From: Spodoptera frugiperda | Taxonomy: Eukaryota; Arthropoda; Insecta; Lepidoptera; Noctuidae | Length of the DNA stretch: 64,000 nt | Assembly (NCBI RefSeq): GCF_023101765.2 | Contig: NC_064218.1 | Span: 10,168,001 to 10,232,000 of the forward strand | Direction of reading: 5' to 3' | Shown here: positions 56,741 to 64,000 of the stretch, in pieces | Position numbering within the stretch: position 1 is the first letter of the stretch | Layout of the letters: every line of letters starts with the position of its first letter | The notes under the pieces: model-generated | Database searches by the model: none | Told to the model about the DNA's origin: nothing | The model's input: only the letters and a program-made list of their open reading frames with translations | Made by a program: the position numbers and the translations under genes

Positions 56741-57046
56741 AATTACGTATTTGCTCCCACTCCTACCTAAACTTTAATTCGTTTCTTCTAAGTATTGTTA
56801 TCTTCTATGACAAAAAAAAACGTTCTAATATTTTGTCGTTACCTAACTGACGGATTAAACAGATTTTCAATTTTCGAACCCCTTCATCATCCATATTCTT
56901 CCATACTAAAAACTTTCAAATGTTAATTTTACAAAAAAAAAATATGTTAATCGAAAAATCAGCCCTTAAACAAACCACTTTTGTGTGTAACTGTAATCCG
57001 ATAGCATGGGTTACAAGAAGCGCGCTTGCATACTAAATGCTAATGT

Positions 57047-57123
57047 TTATATAATAACCCTCTTATATACCTCCTGTCCCGTTTACATACATTTTCTATC
57101 ATTCTTCAGAACCATCCAGAAAT
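57047..57123 (+). promoter_or_regulatory. Candidate promoter/leader of the IR75 gene
   Basis: TTTATATAATA near 57,048 and TTATATA at 57,063-57,069, and an initiator-like TCATTC (A at 57,101) about 37 nt downstream of the second. If used, the leader would be only about 23 nt. Weak, signal-based inference. Confidence 0.3.
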
Positions 57124-57280
57124 ATGGACGCTCACATTTTAGTACCAACTTTGGCTGTATTTATTTTTTTAGTAAAATATGTTTATAGTAATGATTTTGA
57201 TCTCGATGTAATTTCATCTTTTGTGACTTTAGATGAGAGGCCTGTTTCTCTACTTATACCGTTTGTGTGTTGGAAACAAC
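57124..57280 (+). CDS. IR75: IR75 exon 1, signal peptide
   Basis: ATG at 57,124; 52 codons plus one base. Residues 1-22 form the signal peptide, mature part NDFDLDVISSFVTLDERP, VSLLIPFVCWKQ. Donor GTAAGT follows immediately. An unrelated 60-codon frame overlaps it in another phase and hides it from simple ORF scans. Confidence 0.85.
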
Positions 57281-60200
57281 GTAAGTATTGATAATGTGCT
57301 GTAGTTATTAGAGAGAGAGGGATTTAGCCCAGTCAAGATAAACATATGATCTTGAAATAGTTCGCATAGAGGTGAAAATTGGCATAGACGTTTATATCTT
57401 ATTATCATTATAAACAAAATGGTACCTATATAACATTTTTTCTTATGATTTACCAAAAGGTTCTGGTTTATTAAAGAGCCTCACTGCTCGGTTTTTGTTT
57501 TATATGTAGTCAGCTCTTATTCTACCTACGCCAGGAAAAAGTAGGGTTAGTATTAGAACATTCATAGCCTAAAGGCGTTATACAAGAAGAAAAACGTGGT
57601 AGTTTCACCTTGTGTAACGTTAATCAGACAAGTTAATTACGCTTTATAGATAGTATATTGCGCCGCGTATTTAGTTTTGATTATAATCAATTTATAATTA
57701 TGAATTAGAATCAATGCGCGATTTCGTGCCGTTGGCATTCGCACCAAAAGCATAATTAATATGTTTAGGTCCTAAAGTTTATAATAAAATACCTAAATCC
57801 ATACAAGAGTTAAATTTAAATTTGTTGTTATACAAGAAATGTTATTATAGCTTAGAAGATTTTTTAAATGATAAACTAGATTTTTAATAATTGATATTTT
57901 TTTATAATTTTGTAATATAATTTAATAATATAATAATTTTTATTAATTTCTAACTTTTGTTGCTTGTGATTACTTATTATTGGAATATCTTACATTGTTT
58001 TTGTTTAAGTTTAATAATTTTATATAATTCTTTGAATGCTTAAGAATTAAAATTATAAATATTTGTACGCCTAGACGGCATAACATGTAGCTCATATACC
58101 TATTCTACCACCATTGCATGTATTCCCTATGTGTAATATCACTCATGTTAATGCAAATAAACATATCTTTATCTTTACCATGTCATGACATGTCATCTCA
58201 GCAACCGTGTCAACAACGAGTTCAACTACGTCCCCTACAGCTAACCGAACTATTGGATCAAGGATATTATGACCTTGTCATCATTACTTACGACTACAGC
58301 CAATCCGAGATGGCAGCGTATCGTATTCAGGAACAATAGCAATCCTTCACATATACAGGGCGTCCCTGAACTCAACGTCCATATGGCACCAGATAATTTT
58401 TATATTTTTCTGATAACAGTTGGAACCACGTCGATCATCTCGTGCTATTTAGGCGTCGACTTCAGGGACACACTGTATAATAATACAAAACGTAGCAATT
58501 TTACTCTCAAAGAAAGCTCTATCAGACCCGATATTTTCTATCAGCGGAACAATGTATTTACGTACTGTAGTTTCTATCTATGTGTTTTTTCTTATGCAGA
58601 TGCTCTCAAATCCTTGGCAAAGCGCATGTGTGAGGTGGGTGTTAGCACCGCCACCTCACTGCAGTATAACAGAACTGAGTATGACTTGCAGTACGTCTTG
58701 ATTATTGCTGACCTGTCCTGTGAAGGGACTGACAGGTTTTTGGTGAAAGTAAGTACGAGTAACTACAAACTTTATAGTTAGCTAGAAAAATTGTGAATGA
58801 ATAATACATTATTGGGGTGTAGATATTGATTTATCTAATGATTTTATGATTTTTTCCAAAATATAATATTTTTTTCTAAAATAAAAGTAGCATAAGTTTT
58901 TCCTTAGTACATTAGCTACCTGCCAATAAAAGTTCCGTCAAAATCGGTCCAGCCATTTCAGATATTAGCGGGAACAGACGTCTGTTTGTTCGATACAAAC
59001 ACCAATATTCATATGCATGTAGTTAAAAGTGGTTTTTTTCAAAATTATAAACAGGCACTCTAATTTAATTTATTAGTCTAGGTTTAAGAAAAATATATTC
59101 TCTTAGTAGAAATTGCGTTGCATTTGGATTGTAGGCCAGCAAAGAAGGTTATTTCAAAGCCCCATATCGCTGGTTGCTGCTAAACTATGAGGACGATGAC
59201 ACAGCTCTCCTTCATGCTGATATCCTGGTCGATAGCGACGTGGTGCTGGTGAACAAGATCCACGGCCAGGAGTACTGGTTTGTGGAAGGTAAGTAGAGAC
59301 ATAAAAAGGGTAATGTTATACTAGTACAGTTTACCTATGTTATAATATTATAACTACAGTCAGTATACTATAAGTTTTGACAAAAGATACCTAAGTATAG
59401 TTTGTCTCCCAAGTACCTATAACATTTTGTTGCGGACTATACCTAGCGGGTTTACCGGGGCTTCCGCTTGAAGAGCAGTTTCTAAGTAGGAACGGGGCGG
59501 TTTTTAGTCAGTAAGAGTCTGACACTCGCTTTCGCTTCACCAAAGACGGGCAAAGTTATTGGATGATTTTTCGCCCACAAGAACACAACATTTTGGACTC
59601 AATGTAATTAACCAAAAAAAAAAACATTTACGTATTTTATCGTTTTGACTCGCATGCATCGGTTATTGCGCATACTGGCCGTGATTATTACGGGCCCCTG
59701 ACGCGGCTTGAAACCAGTCGACTAACCTCGTCAAGAAACCCGTGCCCGTGTCAAGAATGAACCGAAGATGCAATTTAATTAATTTGTGACTTCTCTCTGA
59801 ATACGTACAAAAATTACAGTACCAACTATAAATAAAGTCTTAATTAAGTATCCAAAGGGTCCATTATCCTTGATATTTCTTTGGAACAAATATGTGACTT
59901 TAGTGTGACATTCAAAGTAAATAGAATGTACTGCGACTAATTGTAATAAGAGGTGTTATTTTGATAAATAAAAAACACATTAATAAGCAAAAAATATTTA
60001 ATTATATTGACAGTAGGTAGGTTATTACCTTATTTTTTATTATTATCTTAATATTGTTTTTGTGACTGTTTGTTTATATTTGTTACATTAATTATAAAAC
60101 GACAAAGCCTGGTAGAAAAAAAATGTAGATTAAGATTTTCAAATATAGATAGCCTAGAAAAACTAATTAAAGAAAGTCACAGTTTTCTAATACCAAGTCC

Positions 60201-62338
60201 ATGGAAATATGGATAGATATGGAAAAATGGAAAGAAATTCAGAAAGAGCCATTATTTAGGTATTTCATTTTTCAAAAAAGGTAATAAACAATAGGTACCC
60301 ATTAACTTTTATCTAAATTAAATATTGCATTTATTTTTATTTTTTTATAAACGTTGCCTCAGTAGGATTTTCTCCTGCATCGTCGGAGTGTTTACAAACA
60401 TACAAGATCACATACACTTCACACCCAGACCCGAAACAATTCGTGGATCACACAAAGAGTTGCTCCGTTTGAGAATCGAACCCGCTTGCTCGGCACCCGG
60501 CCCAACTGAGCACCTAAAATGAACAGCTATGTAGTAGAAATTAGAGATCGTAGGTAACATTAATTTACTTTATAATGTAACTACAATCACTGGATATATA
60601 TATAGTTATAATCATTATTGAATACTGCACAAAAGAAAACCAACAAAAAAACATATCCTGCAATAAACATGTCTTTTTAGTCCTTGTTGAAAAACGCAAT
60701 AACTTGGCAACGATTCCAAGGTTGCTTTTTATACTAAATACAAAATACAAAATATTCAGCGTCTGAGGTCAACATGGATTATTCGAAACACGTATAAATT
60801 ATTCGAGTTCAAATTGGATGTAACCTTTACATGTGATGCTGTCGGCAATACCTTCTAAATAGATTAATAGCGTAGTAGAGAGGCGCAAACGCAGGTATCA
60901 AAAGTTTTTAGTCAGTAAGAGTCTCACATTCCGTCTCGCCTCGCCCCAGGTGGGAGAAGGCACTGGATGATTTTCCCTCTCAAAAAAAGGTATCAAAAAT
61001 GAAACAATTTTTCTGAATGTATTGACCCAGCTTGTAACAATAAACTACTGGATTGCTTCCAACAGACGTACTCAGAAACAATTAATGATTACTAATACTA
61101 TTTCTTAGTAACGATTTTGTATCGAAAATAATTGCTATGTCGGGTTAAGTACCTAACCATTAATTGACTCTGACGGCGGTTATATCCACATTAGAACATC
61201 AATTTTTTATGTGTGAGAGAGCCATGCTTTAGTACGAATAGGGTGGCTCCACCGGAGTGATACCACGGCCTCACAGAAAACCAACGAGAAACTTGCGTTG
61301 TGTTGTTGTTAGTGAGGTTCCTGGAGGCCCAATGACCCCCTTCTCAAACTCCCTAATCCCCTATAATCCTCAAACTCTTATTTTTTTAATGGAAAATGAG
61401 TGCCACGTTTAATTCAAACTGCAACACTACAAACGTAATAAATAAAAGGAGTCCGTGGCCTTATAATAAGTTTTTATGACCGTTTATAGCCTATATTGTA
61501 TATGCTAGTCATGTCATACTCTCACGTAGTTATAAGTCTAGATCAAATAATAGATTGTTTAATCTGATCCTACATTAAACGCTAGTTGAATACTAACATC
61601 TTAACTACTTCCTAGTTCTTAGACTAAATTAATGGTAAATTCAGGTTTATTTTGTTTGTTTAGATGAAACAATTCTTTTTATCTTATAAGTGCCATTTTC
61701 AAAAGCGCCATATAACACCAATACTTCTTTGTTCCACACAGACAAGGCTCACATCGTACGAATCGCTCGCATCGTACGCACTTCCTATGACTTCATCGGT
61801 ACGCATTGCATGTAGGCATTGCCGACGAACGGCCCGTACGATGCGGATCAGTGGACGCAGTTGTATGAGTTTCTATACAAGACAAACAAATCCGTTGCGT
61901 GCGATGCGTACGATGCGGGCCTGTGAACGCTTACCTTAATGAGACAGTCACAGTCACTTTATGAAACCTTTTTTCTGTTACAGCTTACAAAATATCAGAA
62001 AACTCGGAAATAATTCACACAAAGAGATTAATATGGAGAAGAAATAACACTAAATTGGACAAAAATATCACTTTTATGGATCAAATTAACGCATCGGATA
62101 CTCAAAATACTACCTCACCTGTTATATATCAATATAACGATATTAAACATAACAGGTTAGGTGTTCCAACGAATACTAATATGTTAAAAGTAACTGTTAC
62201 AAAATATGGGCGGATGGAAGACTACCGAAGTTCCAATGTCCTATCTTCAAGGAGGTATGATTTGAGAGGACATACGCTGACGATGGTGAATGTGATCACG
62301 GATAGCAATGAAACGAGGCTACATATGAATGATAGATT
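57124..62338 (+). CDS. IR75: Ionotropic receptor, IR75 clade, 5' part (four coding exons; gene continues beyond the window)
   Basis: Variant ionotropic glutamate receptor of the IR75 group, which in insects detects acids and related odorants in sensory neurons (family knowledge). Exons 57124-57280, 58600-58748, 59135-59288 and 61984-62338, with GT-AG introns and matching phases, give about 271 residues. The start MDAHILVPTLAVFIFLVKYVYS is a good signal peptide (hydrophobic core, small residues at the end). Then an extracellular N-terminal region (VSLLIPFVCWKQH, ALKSLAKRMCEVG, YVLIIADLSCEGTDRFL, FKAPYRWLLLN) and the beginning of the ligand-binding S1 lobe (RRYDLRGHTLTMVNVI, SNETRLHMNDRL). IR75 members have about 600-650 residues; the rest of S1, the pore, S2 and the C-terminus must lie downstream. 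No co-receptor or second IR is seen nearby. The subfamily within IR75 is not resolved. Confidence 0.82.
57281..58599. other. IR75 intron 1
   Basis: 1.3 kb, AT-rich. Two open frames (58,118-58,339, and the first part of 58,269-58,781) lie in it but fit no exon phase or IR motif. It carries a 124-bp MITE at 58,354-58,477. Confidence 0.7.
58354..58477. repeat. 124-bp MITE in IR75 intron 1
   Basis: Ends TACAGGGCGTCCCTGAACTC at left and the near-complement (TTCAGGGACACACTGTA) at right, flanked by TA on both sides (58,352-58,353 and 58,478-58,479). TA duplication and TIRs of about 25 bp with a few mismatches fit a Tc1/mariner-type MITE. Confidence 0.65.
58600..58748 (+). CDS. IR75: IR75 exon 2
   Basis: 149 nt: completes H53, then 49 codons ALKSLAKRMCEVGVSTATS to CEGTDRFLVK. 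Acceptor TTATGCAG, donor GTAAGT. One N-glycosylation sequon (NRT). Confidence 0.85.
59135..59288 (+). CDS. IR75: IR75 exon 3
   Basis: 154 nt, ASKEGYFKAPYRWLLLNYE to IHGQEYWFVE plus one base. Acceptor TTGTAG, donor GTAAGT. The pattern YRWLLLN is typical of this region of IR75 proteins. Confidence 0.87.
59289..61983. other. IR75 intron 3: repeats only
   Basis: Family A at 59,430-59,590 and 60,895-60,990; a worn MITE E at 59,600-59,765 (CGTTTTGACTCGCATGC, GGCTTGAAACCAGTCGAC); reversed SINE C at 60,352-60,510; MITE J at 61,069-61,182; family D at 61,215-61,385; a CGTACG-rich foldback-like repeat at 61,725-61,945 ending 38 bp before exon 4. No coding exon was found between. Confidence 0.6.
61725..61945. 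repeat. CGTACG-rich repeat immediately before IR75 exon 4
   Basis: AGGCTCACATCGTACGAATC, GCTCGCATCGTACGCAC at left; GCGTGCGATGCGTACGATGC, GGGCCTGTGAACG at right, roughly inverted. Multiple GCATCGTACG units in both orientations. High CpG in AT-rich DNA. Confidence 0.55.
61984..62338 (+). CDS. IR75: IR75 exon 4, start of ligand-binding S1
   Basis: 355 nt: completes A104, then 117 codons from YKISENSEIIHTKRLIW to RLHMNDR plus two bases. Acceptor TTCTGTTACAG, donor GTAAGT. Three potential N-glycosylation sites (NNT, NIT, NTT). The S1 entry motif RRYDLRGHTLTMVNVI is clear. Confidence 0.87.
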
Positions 62339-64000
62339 GTAAGTACCTTCAAAGACACACATAGAATTATGACATGCTTTTAATCTCAGAAGTTTGAGTG
62401 GTTTTCCACCAGCGATGTGCTATGCTACGTGGCTGTGGATGTGTTTGACTTCCATCAATCATATTCCTTGGTACACATACTTTAGCCCTGGTGGAAACGG
62501 ATCGATCAACTAATCTATGTTTTTATATATGGAAAGATGCGTGCTATGGATGGCTAGCCTACTTGAGCTGAACCTGTGCATCTTCCTCGCACAGCTACTT
62601 TGCAGCGGCGCATCTTCATAGCACGGCTACATAGCATGAGGATTTGTGGAAACGCTCACATAGTTTCATAGCTTAGCTATTACATCTTCATAGCATAGCT
62701 CCATAACACAACTCTGGCCGAGAAGCACCCTTACCTACTTTACCCGGACACCGAACCTGAAAGATACGCCTTCCTTAGCTGTTACGCTTGCAGCCTCACG
62801 AGTAACTAGGTAGTCATTGCATTTATATTATGTTAAAATTGAGTAAGTATTGAAATAGGAAAAATTCTAAACTTCTTTACCGATTCGTCAATGGAACTCG
62901 GCAATCATGCTAAAGATGGTAAGTTAATACTTGATCAGACAACATAGCGGCATAATAATATCATTAACCTACATACATATTTTTTGTTGTGATTTTTTTC
63001 TTCCGTGTACCGATCGAATTTAAATTAGATAACTTAATTAAGTTCCCATTTTAATTACCCAGTGACAGACCTACAATAACTTATTTGCCCTCTAAATAGA
63101 GGTCGATATGTGATTTCCATGTGAACTCGCTACTGTTATCAAAACAAACAAAATAACACGGAAAATATATATTTACATAATCATAAGCAATGATATAAAA
63201 ATAAGTCGGGATTTCCTTCCTGACGCTATAACTCCAGAACGCACGAACTCTGGCTCTGTGAAATTTAAAGATAATGCAGGAAAAAATCAAGAGAAAAGCA
63301 GGGAAACAGGGAAAATCATTGGTGGCAAAACGGAGTTCGCCGGGTTTGCTAGTATTCATTAAAAAATACTATGTATTATTTATTAATTCAATTATTATGC
63401 TAAATAGTTCTATAATAAATGTGTATTTGTGACATTTTATAACAACTTATTTAATGTCGGTATATGCGGTTTTTGATAATATAATAATGTATTTACATAA
63501 AAATGCATTATTAAATATAATGTGTAATTTATTTTATTTTTTGACAAATATGAATGCATTCACGTGTTATCTATACATGTGTCATATATGCTTTTAATAA
63601 TCTCTTCAAACTCGTTTTATTTCATAGGTACGCATATGAATTACCATTTTCTTATGTTTGTGGAAAATTTTAAATCAATAGAATTTGTTATGTAACATCG
63701 ATTTTCGGTGGAAAATATAAGCTGCCGTCAACTTAACGAGTTACTGAGGCTCCGGCTTGAAGCAGGAGAAGGTTTTAGTCAATAAGAGTTCTGACACCCC
63801 TCTCCCCTTCTTTTGTCCCCTCAAAAAAATAGTATGGAGAATATAACAAACCCTTTGATGTAGAGGAGGCTCATACTCCAGCCGTGGAATTAAACTAGCT
63901 GTTGATGATGATGATGTCATTTAAAATGTTATGCTCCACCCTCACCCAAGAGGCAATCTACACTTTTTAATATCTAAAGCTGAAGAGTTTGTTTGTTTAT
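62339..64000. other. IR75 intron 4 (not completed in the window)
   Basis: 62,395-62,731 is an inverted MITE G (TTTTCCACCAGCGATGTGC, GGAAAGATGCGTGC, GCAGCGGCGCATCTTC). A Helitron-like 3' end GGAGTTCGCCGGG, TTTGCTAGT lies at 63,331-63,353. Family A occurs at 63,735-63,830. No IR75 exon 5 with acceptable phase and splice sites was found. Confidence 0.55.

Noticed and set aside
58118..58339. 73-codon frame MYSLCVISLMLMQ as the IR75 first exon
   Set aside because: No donor in proper phase to join 58,600; the exon at 57,124-57,280 fits splice sites, phase and signal peptide.
58269..58781. 170-codon open frame as one coding unit
   Set aside because: Only 58,600-58,748 carries receptor sequence; the 5' part is intron containing a MITE and the 3' end runs through a donor.
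62880..62928. Possible IR75 exon 5 ending KDG before GTAAGT
   Set aside because: No acceptor gives the required phase (two bases carried over) and the residues do not match the S1 region.

Overview
The window is nuclear DNA from an insect, almost certainly a moth (Lepidoptera; the repeat repertoire looks noctuid-like, which is an inference from memory). It is AT-rich, its genes are split into short exons with GT-AG introns, and the gaps are packed with SINEs, MITEs, Helitron-like ends and retrotransposons. No prokaryotic or plasmid feature is present. The coding models below were built by hand by chaining exons whose splice sites and phases agree.

Two host genes are supported. (1) Minus strand, 3,219-20,470 (probable 5' UTR exon and TATA promoter near 29,672-29,729): a complete 14-exon transglutaminase gene of the arthropod hemocyte/annulin type. 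The exons sum to 2,127 nt, giving 708 residues plus stop, with the Cys277-His343-Asp366 triad and the calcium-site residues in place and no signal peptide. (2) Plus strand, 57,124 to beyond 62,338: the first four coding exons of an ionotropic receptor of the IR75 clade, beginning with a clear signal peptide. Its ligand-binding and channel exons lie outside the window. The two genes are divergently transcribed and separated by about 27 kb of transposon-rich DNA.

Three larger retroelements are present. A degenerate non-LTR retrotransposon (14,755-18,445, plus strand, 24-A tail) lies in transglutaminase intron 3 and appears nested inside two older MITE-like elements. A Ty1/copia element (32,396-36,725, plus strand) has 180-bp LTRs differing at 3 positions and a CTTTA target duplication; it has lost much of its integrase and carries a frameshift in reverse transcriptase. 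A Ty3/gypsy element (44,659-50,106, minus strand) has 176-bp LTRs that read as identical and a TTACC target duplication, so it is a very recent insertion; its only visible lesion is a one-base frame change late in integrase.

The rest is small repeats. I recognise by mutual similarity inside the window: SINE-like families A, B and C (B and C with tRNA-like heads), a poly-A-tailed family D, MITE families E, F, G, J, K and L, lepidopteran Helitron-like ends, a 741-bp element with 31-bp perfect terminal repeats, and several long perfect hairpins. The most unusual host-linked feature is a 26-bp minisatellite abutting the acceptor of transglutaminase exon 4, each unit of which carries an acceptor-like sequence. 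I did not find a clearly new biological system; the best leads are that minisatellite, the fresh gypsy copy, the nested transposon stack and several perfect hairpins.
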